From Gemmatimonadota bacterium (GTDB taxonomy: Bacteria > Gemmatimonadota > Gemmatimonadetes > Gemmatimonadales > GWC2-71-9): a stretch of DNA of 8,525 nt. The notes under the pieces are model-generated. The model had not been told where the DNA came from. It did not search any database and worked only from the letters and a program-made list of their open reading frames with translations. The position numbers and the translations under genes are program-made. Each line of letters starts with the position of its first letter. Position 1 is the first letter of the stretch. This document shows positions 1 to 6,059 of this stretch, one piece after another. The DNA is taken from positions 1 through 8,525 of the forward strand of contig JANYCP010000191.1 of NCBI GenBank assembly GCA_025360265.1. Reading direction: 5' to 3'.

Positions 1-533
1 TGCACCAGCTCAACCACGCCGAGCTGTCCGGCGGCGAAATCGGTGATCAGCTCGTCCATCACCGATGCAGCGTGTTCCGAGGTCGGTTTGTCGCCGATAT
101 CGGGGCGCTCGCTGCGAAACTTCCGACCGATGTACTTGAAGAATGACACGCCCTTCTTGCCGATGCCGATCATCTCGACCGCGTAGCCATCGGCGGTGAG
201 TGCATCGATCCGCCGCTTCGCTTCCTTGATCAGGTTGGCGTTGAAGCCGCCAGCGAGGCCGCGATTGGAGGTGATCAACACCAGGACTGCACGGGTCGGC
301 CCGCCGGCGGCAGGCTTTACCGGCGTACGCAGCAGTGGAAACTCGGAGGCGAGATCGGGCGTCGCGAGATCGGCGATCACTTCGGCGAGACCGAGGGCAA
401 ACGGCCGCGCTGCGGCGACGCGATCCTGGGCGCGCTTGAGCTTGGACGTGGCCACGAGCTCCATCGTCCTGGTGATCTTGCGCGTGTTATTGACGGACCG
501 GATCCGTCCCTTGAGCGCGCGATTGGTCGCCAT
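1..533 (-). CDS. atpG: ATP synthase F1 subunit gamma (5' part, cut by window edge)
   Basis: This encodes the N-terminal ~177 residues of the F1 gamma subunit, the central rotor shaft that turns inside the alpha3beta3 head and couples it to the c-ring. The translation begins MATNRALKGRIRSVNNTRKI and continues with MELVATSKLKRAQ, the conserved N-terminal helix (family form: RIxSVxNTxKITxAMxMVAxSKL). SNRGLAGGFNANL, at about residues 89-101, is the typical SDRGLCGGFN-type motif, and IGKKGVSFFK follows. Typical gamma subunits are about 285-300 residues, so roughly the last 110 lie beyond base 1. The ATG follows the atpA stop codon after one base (TGA-T-ATG) and has no clear Shine-Dalgarno sequence of its own, which suggests translational coupling to atpA. 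In most genomes atpD and atpC would follow; they would be outside the window. Identity is certain. Confidence 0.97.
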   Translation of the reverse strand, partial: MATNRALKGRIRSVNNTRKITRTMELVATSKLKRAQDRVAAARPFALGLAEVIADLATPDLASEFPLLRTPVKPAAGGPTRAVLVLITSNRGLAGGFNANLIKEAKRRIDALTADGYAVEMIGIGKKGVSFFKYIGRKFRSERPDIGDKPTSEHAASVMDELITDFAAGQLGVVELV

Positions 534-534
534 A

Positions 535-2112
535 TCAGGCCGGCTTGAACATCGGCTTGAACGCGTCGATCGCGGCGTTGAGCTCGCCCTTTACCGCATC
601 GTCCAGCGTCTTCTTCTCCACGATCGCGGCAAGCACCTGCGGCCGCGACGAGCGCAGCCAGTCAATGAAGTCCTTTTCCCACTGTCGCACATTGCGCACA
701 TCGACATCATCGACGTGACCATTCGTTACGGCATACAATGCCACGATCTGCTCCGCGACCGGCACCGGCGCATACTGCGGCTGCTTGAGCACTTCGACCA
801 TGCGGGCACCGCGGGCCAACTGACGCTGCGTTGCGGCGTCGAGGTCTGAGCCGAACTGGGCAAAGGCTTCAAGCTCGCGGTACTGTGCGAGCGAGAGGCG
901 CAACGGACCGGCGACCTGTTTCATCGCCTTGATCTGTGCGTTGCCACCAACGCGACTCACCGAGATGCCGACGTCAACAGCCGGACGAACGTTGGCGTAG
1001 AAGAGATCGGTCTGCAGGAAGATCTGCCCGTCGGTGATCGAGATCACGTTGGTCGGGATGTATGCCGACACGTCGCCAGCCTGCGTTTCGATGATCGGCA
1101 GCGCGGTGAGCGAACCACCCGGCTTCTTGATGCGCGGATCGAGCTTGGTCTGTTCCGGATCGGCGCTGATCTTGGCGGCACGTTCGAGCAAGCGCGAGTG
1201 GAGATAGAAGACGTCGCCCGGATAGGCTTCTCGACCCGGCGGGCGGCGAAGGATCAGCGACATCTGACGATACGCCGCAGCCTGCTTGGACAAATCGTCG
1301 TATACGCAGAGAGCAGCCTTGCCCTCTTCGTACGTGAAATACTCAGCGATCGCGCAACCGGTGTACGGAGCAATGAATTGCAACGGCGCTGGATCGGATG
1401 CCGATGCGACAACGACAACAGTGTACTCCATCGCCCCGGCCGACTTGAGCTTCTCCACCACGGTCGCAACAGTGGAACGCTTCTGGCCGATGGCGACGTA
1501 CACGCACACGACGCCGGTGCCCTTCTGATTGATGATCGTGTCGATCGCGATGGCGGTCTTGCCGGTGCCGCGATCGCCGATGATCAGCTCGCGCTGGCCG
1601 CGACCGATCGGGATCATTGAATCAATGCCCTTGATCCCGGTCTGCAGCGGTTCGGTGACCGGCTGACGCACGATGATGCCCGGTGCCATGAATTCCACGG
1701 GGCGCGCCGACTTGGCGTCAACCGGACCGAGGCCGTCGACCGGCTTGCCGAGGGCGTCGACCACGCGGCCGAGAATGCCCGGCCCCGACATGACCTCGAG
1801 GAGGCGGCCGGTGCAGCGCACCTCGTCGCCTTCCTTGAGCTTGAGGTAGTCGCCCATGATCGCAGCGCCCACCGAGTCCTGCTCCAGGTTGAGCACCAGC
1901 CCGGTGATCACATCGCCCGTTTCGCGAGCCGTGAACTCCAGCATCTCGCCGGCGATGGCACTGCGCAGGCCATAGATCAGGGCGACGCCGTCCTTCACTT
2001 CCAGCACGGTGCCGACGTCGTTGATGTCCATGGAACCGAGGTCGGCTGCCTCGATTTCCTTGAGCAGGATGTCCTTCAGTTCGCCGGGGCGCAGCATTGA
2101 ATCCGTGGCCAT
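535..2112 (-). CDS. atpA: ATP synthase F1 subunit alpha
   Basis: This is the regulatory nucleotide-binding subunit of the F1 head, which alternates with beta. At 525 residues it has normal family length. Visible landmarks are the beta-barrel N-domain (about 28-95), the P-loop GDRGTGKT (179-186), the GQKRSTVA segment (209-216), the Walker B stretch LCVYDDLSKQAAAYR (268-282), RRPPGREAYPGDVFYLHSRL (289-308), and SVSRVGG (384-390), whose R387 is the arginine that reaches the beta catalytic site. The C-terminal helical domain follows with LAQYRELEAFAQFGSDLD. The P-loop has Gly182 where alpha subunits normally have Gln (GDRQTGKT). The ATG at 2112 is assigned; M6 (2097) is an alternative start, and neither has a strong ribosome binding site. 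No atpH or atpF lies upstream: the preceding 184 bases hold a terminator and a regulatory region, so atpA opens its own unit and is coupled to atpG. Confidence 0.98.
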   Translation of the reverse strand: MATDSMLRPGELKDILLKEIEAADLGSMDINDVGTVLEVKDGVALIYGLRSAIAGEMLEFTARETGDVITGLVLNLEQDSVGAAIMGDYLKLKEGDEVRCTGRLLEVMSGPGILGRVVDALGKPVDGLGPVDAKSARPVEFMAPGIIVRQPVTEPLQTGIKGIDSMIPIGRGQRELIIGDRGTGKTAIAIDTIINQKGTGVVCVYVAIGQKRSTVATVVEKLKSAGAMEYTVVVVASASDPAPLQFIAPYTGCAIAEYFTYEEGKAALCVYDDLSKQAAAYRQMSLILRRPPGREAYPGDVFYLHSRLLERAAKISADPEQTKLDPRIKKPGGSLTALPIIETQAGDVSAYIPTNVISITDGQIFLQTDLFYANVRPAVDVGISVSRVGGNAQIKAMKQVAGPLRLSLAQYRELEAFAQFGSDLDAATQRQLARGARMVEVLKQPQYAPVPVAEQIVALYAVTNGHVDDVDVRNVRQWEKDFIDWLRSSRPQVLAAIVEKKTLDDAVKGELNAAIDAFKPMFKPA

Positions 2113-2153
2113 GGCACTCAGTCGTCAAAGGTCAAAAGTGAGGTCCCGAAACA

Positions 2154-2175
2154 GCTTGTGAAAATAGTCACAAGC
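2154..2175. promoter_or_regulatory. CRP/FNR-family operator palindrome upstream of atpA
   Basis: This is a perfect 8-bp inverted repeat, GCTTGTGA and TCACAAGC, separated by six bases (AAATAG). Its core, TGTGA-N6-TCACA (2157-2172), matches the consensus bound by CRP-type dimers exactly. It lies about 45-60 bases before the atpA start codon and overlaps the best -10 candidate (2166-2161), a position more typical of repression, or of activation of a start site further downstream. The palindrome is seen directly; that a CRP/FNR-superfamily protein binds it is inference, since no such regulator is encoded in the window. Confidence 0.6.
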
Positions 2176-2190
2176 CCGGGGAGCGGACAA
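2161..2190 (-). promoter_or_regulatory. atpA: candidate sigma-70 promoter for atpA-atpG
   Basis: On the minus strand TTGTCC (2190-2185) and TATTTT (2166-2161) are separated by 18 bases and give a plausible -35/-10 pair, with a start of transcription near 2154 and a leader of about 40 bases. The hexamers match the consensus only partly. Support comes mainly from position: this is the only gap between the upstream terminator and atpA. Two near-identical GTCAAA(G/A) heptamers at 2124-2137 lie in the leader; their role is unknown. Confidence 0.35.
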
Positions 2191-2237
2191 GCGGGAAAAG
2201 GTAGCGGATGGGGCCAGGAAAACAGGGGCCAACCGGA

Positions 2238-2269
2238 GCGGGCGGCCCCAGTCTCCTGGGACCGCCCGC
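2238..2269 (-). terminator. intrinsic terminator-like hairpin after the respiratory/porin operon
   Basis: Two 14-base arms (2238-2251 and 2256-2269) flank a 4-base loop. The only mismatch on the plus strand becomes a G-U pair in minus-strand RNA, so the stem is fully paired in the transcript of the genes upstream. It begins 27 bases past the stop codon at 2297. The following T-run is weak (GTTTT about 17 bases later), so termination may be partial or Rho-assisted. It separates the cytochrome/porin genes from atpA. Confidence 0.65.
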
Positions 2270-2296
2270 CGTGCTGCGCAGAAGGGCTCGAGACGG

Positions 2297-2737
2297 TTAC
2301 TGGATGAAGATCATCCACAACTGGAAGGAGTCGTTACTGCGATGCACCGTGCCCGCCGGGGCGATCTGGAAATCCCGATGAGTGTATTCCGCAATGAGCT
2401 GAAGGCCGTTCTGGAACGGGATGTTGATGTATGGCGTGAAGGCCCACTGGCGGCTCTCGACCGACGTAATGGGCCGGAACCAGTCGTAGCGTGCACCGAC
2501 CGTCGCGTACTTGCTGATCAGGTAGGTCCCTTCGACGAACGCGCCGTTGCTATTGAATGTCGTGCCGTCCGGACTGTCGTCCTTGCGGTACTGATAGCCA
2601 GCCGACGGAACGAATTGTCCCATCGGGTAGGAGACGTAGGCACCGACCCGGTCGAAGTTGTTGCGGAACGCCATCCCGTATGTGCCCTGGTCGTCGCGCC
2701 ATCCGTTGTACATCATGCCCTGCTGACTTCCCATCAT
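2297..2737 (-). CDS. C-terminal part of a second outer-membrane beta-barrel (truncated gene or remnant)
   Basis: The 146-residue product has no signal peptide and no heme motif, but shows alternating polar/aromatic strands (AGYQYRKD, GARYDWFRP, LQLIAEYTHRDFQ) and ends SNDSFQLWMIFIQ, like the last strand of a porin. Its end resembles that of the adjacent porin-cytochrome: IPFQNGLQLIAEYTHRDF against LPWQNTRFELQYISYSTF, then SNDSFQLWMIFIQ against SHNNTLYLLSWVAF. This suggests a paralogous barrel that has lost its N-terminal half. The frame has a TGA at 2752-2750 just upstream of the ATG pair at 2737; further upstream it stays open (VILGMAVHNGGR before the TGA) and runs into the 3' end of the neighbouring gene. 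No Shine-Dalgarno sequence precedes the ATG. A barrel of this length without an export signal is unlikely to be assembled, so a pseudogene is the favoured reading; a small independent gene cannot be excluded. Confidence 0.5.
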   Translation of the reverse strand: MMGSQQGMMYNGWRDDQGTYGMAFRNNFDRVGAYVSYPMGQFVPSAGYQYRKDDSPDGTTFNSNGAFVEGTYLISKYATVGARYDWFRPITSVESRQWAFTPYINIPFQNGLQLIAEYTHRDFQIAPAGTVHRSNDSFQLWMIFIQ

Positions 2738-2790
2738 CGTGCCGGTCGCTCAGCGGCCCCCGTTGTGCACTGCCATGCCAAGGATCACAG

Positions 2791-4194
2791 CTAGAACGCC
2801 ACCCAGCTCAGCAGGTAGAGCGTGTTGTTGTGACTGGCGTTTCGGCCGGCCCCGTCGTAGTTCAGCGATGCTCCGTTGAACGTGCTATAGCTGATGTACT
2901 GGAGCTCGAACCGCGTATTCTGCCACGGCAGTACCGACAATTCGGCCAGGAACCCCTTGCTGTTCGGGCTTCCGGTTGCGCTGCCACTGACCGCGCCCGC
3001 CGGATACCGCATCGCGTCGGTCGTCCCGGTCGTGCGGAAGTACCCCGCCGTCAGGCCGATCATCGAACGCGTGTAGACCGACGCATCCACCCGGAATGTT
3101 TGCAGGGTGTTCGTCGCATTGGCCGAAGTTCCGGCGGCGAAGTCGGCGTCTAGCTTCTGATCTTCGCGAATCCAGATCGCGTGCGCCGACATGGTGCCTG
3201 AACCGACCGGTCGCTCGTATTGCGCGTCGAACGCGATGTCGGTGAACCGGTTTCGCGTACCGGTGATGCCCTCGGGATACAGTGACGCCGACATGCCGAG
3301 CGTTCCGACCATCAGCGTCTGTTCCGCGAAGGTCGTCTTGTAGAAGGCACGCCAATACGGCGCGATTCCGCTGATCGTATTCATCGAGGTCGAATCCTGC
3401 GGTGATGCACCACCCTGTGGCGCGCTGCGATAGCCGCTGATCTCTCCATACAGGTGATTGTCCAGCAGCGCATATGCGCCGAGGCCGGCCGCTTGCTGGG
3501 CAAAGGCGCCATCGAGCATCGTGGCCGTGGCTGGCGTCGGCGCCACGCTCGACGCCGCGTACGGGAATCCCCACGCCGGTACCGTATTCCAGACATCCTG
3601 CAGCGTCGGATTGTTGTTGAGGGAGAAGCCATAGACCAGCGGCTTGGTCCCGAGCAACGTGTGATCCGCGTAGCGCACCTCGGCCATGTCCATCCCGATC
3701 CCGCCCATGGCCGGATCGTAGGTCAGCTGCACGTACGCGCCGAGACGGGGAGTGACCGCTCCGCCGACGAAGACGCTCATCACCTGCGGAAACTGCGCCG
3801 TACCGTTCTGCGTGCCCGGCAGCGCCTTATTGAGCTGAGTGAACGAGCTCTGGATCTCGGCGGAAAACATTGGCACGAGGTTGAGCTTCAGCGCCAGCCG
3901 CTTCGTGCTGTCCCCGGCGGTCACGGTCTGGGCGTCGGTCAGAACGTAGCCGTTCATCTTGAACGCTCGGCCGAACGAATTCAGCTGCGGGAAGGACGTG
4001 TGACACTCGCTGCAGGCCAGCCCGGTCTGTCGCGAAAAGCTCGGGATCCGCGCGTGGACTTCGGCGGCCGCGCGAAAATCCCGTTCGTACCGGCGCACAA
4101 GCATGGCAACATCTTCATGGCCCCGAGGGCCGCCAGAACCTGGCGCAACCGAAATCGTGGCCAGTGCGAAATGCATCAACAGTGTTGCTGACAT
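2791..4194 (-). CDS. Cyc2-like fused monoheme cytochrome c / outer-membrane porin
   Basis: The 467-residue protein carries one N-terminal heme c motif, CSECH (61-65), in RIPSFSRQTGLACSECHTSF, followed by LNSFGRAFKMNGY and then about 380 residues of beta-barrel-like strands, closing with NTLYLLSWVAF. The terminal Phe is the typical C-terminal signal of outer-membrane proteins. Known family: this arrangement (single heme plug plus porin, about 400-500 residues) is that of Cyc2, an outer-membrane electron conduit of Fe(II)-oxidising bacteria. That it carries electrons across the outer membrane is inference; the donor is unknown. The ATG at 4194 is supported by GGAGGG five bases upstream. The N-terminus is odd: a short hydrophobic stretch (TLLMHFALATISVA) without basic residues, then a charged linker of about 30 residues before the heme segment. 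It follows the small cytochrome c gene after 26 bases, so it probably belongs to the same operon. Confidence 0.8.
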   Translation of the reverse strand: MSATLLMHFALATISVAPGSGGPRGHEDVAMLVRRYERDFRAAAEVHARIPSFSRQTGLACSECHTSFPQLNSFGRAFKMNGYVLTDAQTVTAGDSTKRLALKLNLVPMFSAEIQSSFTQLNKALPGTQNGTAQFPQVMSVFVGGAVTPRLGAYVQLTYDPAMGGIGMDMAEVRYADHTLLGTKPLVYGFSLNNNPTLQDVWNTVPAWGFPYAASSVAPTPATATMLDGAFAQQAAGLGAYALLDNHLYGEISGYRSAPQGGASPQDSTSMNTISGIAPYWRAFYKTTFAEQTLMVGTLGMSASLYPEGITGTRNRFTDIAFDAQYERPVGSGTMSAHAIWIREDQKLDADFAAGTSANATNTLQTFRVDASVYTRSMIGLTAGYFRTTGTTDAMRYPAGAVSGSATGSPNSKGFLAELSVLPWQNTRFELQYISYSTFNGASLNYDGAGRNASHNNTLYLLSWVAF

Positions 4195-4198
4195 GAGA

Positions 4199-4204
4199 CC
4201 CTCC
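4199..4204 (-). promoter_or_regulatory. ribosome binding site of the porin-cytochrome gene
   Basis: GGAGGG on the minus strand ends about 4-5 bases before the ATG at 4194. It is the best Shine-Dalgarno sequence among the starts examined here and decides for the long N-terminus over the internal Met31. It also implies that this gene is translated independently of the preceding cytochrome gene. Confidence 0.7.
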
Positions 4205-4220
4205 GGTCTTGAACCTTCGA

Positions 4221-4556
4221 CTAGGGACGTGGTTTGGTGGCGAGCTCGTGCACGTATCCAGCAACCGCCGCCATCTCGGCAGGCGTCATCTTGGTCTTGA
4301 ACGATTTCATGTCCTCGCCCTTCCCCTTACGCAGGATCGTGACGATCGAGTCGATCGAGTGCTTGGCAATGAACTCCGCATTGAACGTGGCGATCTTCGA
4401 GTACTGCTCCTTCATCGCCTTGGGCGGGGTGCCGAGCACACCGTGGCACTTCTTGCAGTTGGCGTCGTACAGCGCCTTGGCGTCGGGCGCCTGCGCGGCA
4501 GCGCGATGCACCAGGCCGGCGGTGACGAGGGCGAGGCCGATCAGCATCTTGCGCAT
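4221..4556 (-). CDS. small periplasmic monoheme cytochrome c
   Basis: The 111-residue precursor has a clear signal peptide (MRKMLIGLALVTAGLVHRAAA, cleavage likely after about residue 21-22) and a class I type heme motif CKKCH (34-38) in ALYDANCKKCHG. The probable axial methionine is Met83 in GKGEDMKSFKTKMT, equivalent to the GKGxMPxF segment of related cytochromes, and the C-terminal helix is EMAAVAGYVHELA. The mature protein of about 90 residues would be a soluble or loosely bound electron carrier. Its ATG comes two bases after the stop of the cytochrome b/c gene (TGA-GT-ATG), with GGAG about 11 bases upstream. Context suggests it accepts electrons from the bc-type complex and passes them to an oxidase, or exchanges them with the porin-cytochrome encoded next. 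A cytochrome domain this short cannot be assigned to a specific partner from sequence alone. Confidence 0.9.
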   Translation of the reverse strand: MRKMLIGLALVTAGLVHRAAAQAPDAKALYDANCKKCHGVLGTPPKAMKEQYSKIATFNAEFIAKHSIDSIVTILRKGKGEDMKSFKTKMTPAEMAAVAGYVHELATKPRP

Positions 4557-4558
4557 AC

Positions 4559-6058
4559 TCAGGGTTTCTCCGTGCGTTTGACAGGTTCAGGGAACGTGTC
4601 GTGGAATTCCTGTTTGGCCGTTGCCCACTTGAGGCCGCGGAGCGACGACAGGTAGCGCGTGATCTCTTCGATCTCTTCGTGGGTCAGCTTGGGCGGGCCG
4701 AAGCTCGGCATCTTGGAATCGGCGTGAAAGCGAAACGGATCTTCCATGAAGCTGTGCATCCACGCCGCCGAATGGTGCAGCCCGACCTCGGTAAGTTCAG
4801 GTGCATTCGGCGTGTCGGAACTGGTGTCCGGCTTCTGGTCACCTATGGCATGACAGGCACCGCAGTTGCGCGCCTTGAACAGGGCGCGTCCCGCCCGCTC
4901 GATTGAAGTGAGCGGACGACCGACTTCGGTGGCGATGGCACCGAGCTTCTCACCGCGGAACGATGCGCCGAGCAGCAGGCCAGCACCGCCGAGAATGAAG
5001 AACATGCTGAACGCAGCTGCGGGACGATGACGCAGCGACCGCATGCTGCGTCGGTCGAAGAACGGCAGCGCCAGGAGTGCCAGGACGAGCGCGCCGGGGA
5101 CCCCAACCGCGACCGCGCTCTCCAGCGATCCGGGTACCAGCTTGAGTAGCTGGAAGAATGGCAGGAAGTACCACTCGGGCCGCGGGATGTACGTCGTATC
5201 GGTCGGATCGGCGGGGGGTTCGAGACCCGCTCCCGAGAACTTCGCCAGCAGCACCAGGACCACGATCACGACCGCGGCGACCACCACGTCTTTCGCGATG
5301 ATGTCCGGCCAGAAGCGAACACCTGATCGCTTCGAACCCGCATACTGGGCCTTGTAGTACTCCGCGTACGCCGGGTCGTCGGTACGCGTTGGAGGACTCT
5401 GCTCGAGCACCTTGGTGCGCGGCGCGATTCCTTGCCGAATCACTTGCACGAGGTGCATGAGCGCAAATGCACCCAGCAGCACTGGAAAGAGGAGGACGTG
5501 CAGCGCATAGAAGCGCGTGAGTGTGGCCGCCCCGAGTTGCGTGCCACCTCGCAGCAACTTGACAAGGGCACCACCGACAAACGGCGTGGTGCCCGCGATG
5601 TTGGTCCCGACCTGTGTTGCCCAGTACGCCTTCTGGTCCCACGGCAACAGGTAGCCCGTAAAGCTGAAGCCGAGCACCACAAACAGCAGCACGATGCCCA
5701 GGACCCAGTTGAGCTCGCGCGGGTACTTGTAGGCACCCATGCTGAACACGCGGATCATGTGTGCCAGCACCAACACCACCATGGCCGAGGCGCCCCAGTG
5801 ATGCACCCCCCGCAGCAGCGCGCCGCTGGTCACACTGTGTTCCAGGTACCGGATGCTATCGTAGGCGTGGTCGGGCGACGGGGAGTAGTACATCCCCAGC
5901 ACGATGCCAGTCACCACCTGCACGGTGAACACGGCGAGGGTGGCGCTGCCGAGCGTATGCCACCAGGTCAGGTTGCCCGGCATCGGCCGGTCGACCAGGC
6001 CTTCACGAATCGAGCCGATGTCGAGGCGCCGATCCAACCAGTTTCGCAGGACGCCCAT
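4559..6058 (-). CDS. qcrB: cytochrome b6 / subunit IV / cytochrome c fusion of a Qcr-type quinol oxidoreductase
   Basis: This 499-residue membrane protein is the quinol-oxidising core. Residues 1-210 are cytochrome b6-like: helix B has His86 and His100 (VHHWGASAMVVLVLAH) and helix D has His187 and His202. The 15-residue step in helix D is the b6 type, not the 14-residue mitochondrial type. About residues 250-370 match subunit IV, with PEWY at 294-297 for the quinol site. Residues 385-475 are a cytochrome c domain with CGACH (399-403) and likely axial Met450 (DSKMPSFG). Four plus three predicted helices put the c domain in the periplasm, where it can replace cytochrome c1. Thr35 stands where b6 and Bacillus QcrB have the cysteine binding heme c_n. 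The gene follows the Rieske gene after one base (TGA-C-ATG), with a G-rich weak ribosome binding site. Bacillus has subunit IV fused to c but b6 separate; here all three are joined. Confidence 0.95.
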   Translation of the reverse strand: MGVLRNWLDRRLDIGSIREGLVDRPMPGNLTWWHTLGSATLAVFTVQVVTGIVLGMYYSPSPDHAYDSIRYLEHSVTSGALLRGVHHWGASAMVVLVLAHMIRVFSMGAYKYPRELNWVLGIVLLFVVLGFSFTGYLLPWDQKAYWATQVGTNIAGTTPFVGGALVKLLRGGTQLGAATLTRFYALHVLLFPVLLGAFALMHLVQVIRQGIAPRTKVLEQSPPTRTDDPAYAEYYKAQYAGSKRSGVRFWPDIIAKDVVVAAVVIVVLVLLAKFSGAGLEPPADPTDTTYIPRPEWYFLPFFQLLKLVPGSLESAVAVGVPGALVLALLALPFFDRRSMRSLRHRPAAAFSMFFILGGAGLLLGASFRGEKLGAIATEVGRPLTSIERAGRALFKARNCGACHAIGDQKPDTSSDTPNAPELTEVGLHHSAAWMHSFMEDPFRFHADSKMPSFGPPKLTHEEIEEITRYLSSLRGLKWATAKQEFHDTFPEPVKRTEKP

Positions 6059-6059
6059 G

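Noticed and set aside
196..849. Plus-strand open frame of 217 codons across the atpA/atpG junction
   Set aside because: It is antisense to two certain genes and shows no domain, export signal or translation start signal.
2118..2318. 66-codon minus-strand frame between the barrel remnant and atpA
   Set aside because: It runs through the terminator hairpin and the CRP-type palindrome and encodes no recognisable peptide; the regulatory reading explains the region better.
4060..4130. Alternative frame beginning MKMLPCLCAGTNGIFA as a hidden lipoprotein or Sec signal for the porin-cytochrome
   Set aside because: It would need a frameshift before the heme segment, has no long hydrophobic core, and the annotated start has a much better ribosome binding site; noted only as a reason to check reads.
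3454..4191. Plus-strand open frame of 245 codons opposite the porin-cytochrome gene
   Set aside because: It covers the CSECH-encoding strand in reverse, is very Arg-rich with no motif, and is explained by codon bias of the real gene.
4343..4360. Perfect 9-bp tandem duplication (CGATCGAGT twice) inside the small cytochrome c gene
   Set aside because: It encodes the in-frame pair Ser-Ile-Asp / Ser-Ile-Val in an otherwise normal cytochrome; two copies of a 9-mer in GC-rich coding DNA are not evidence of a functional repeat.
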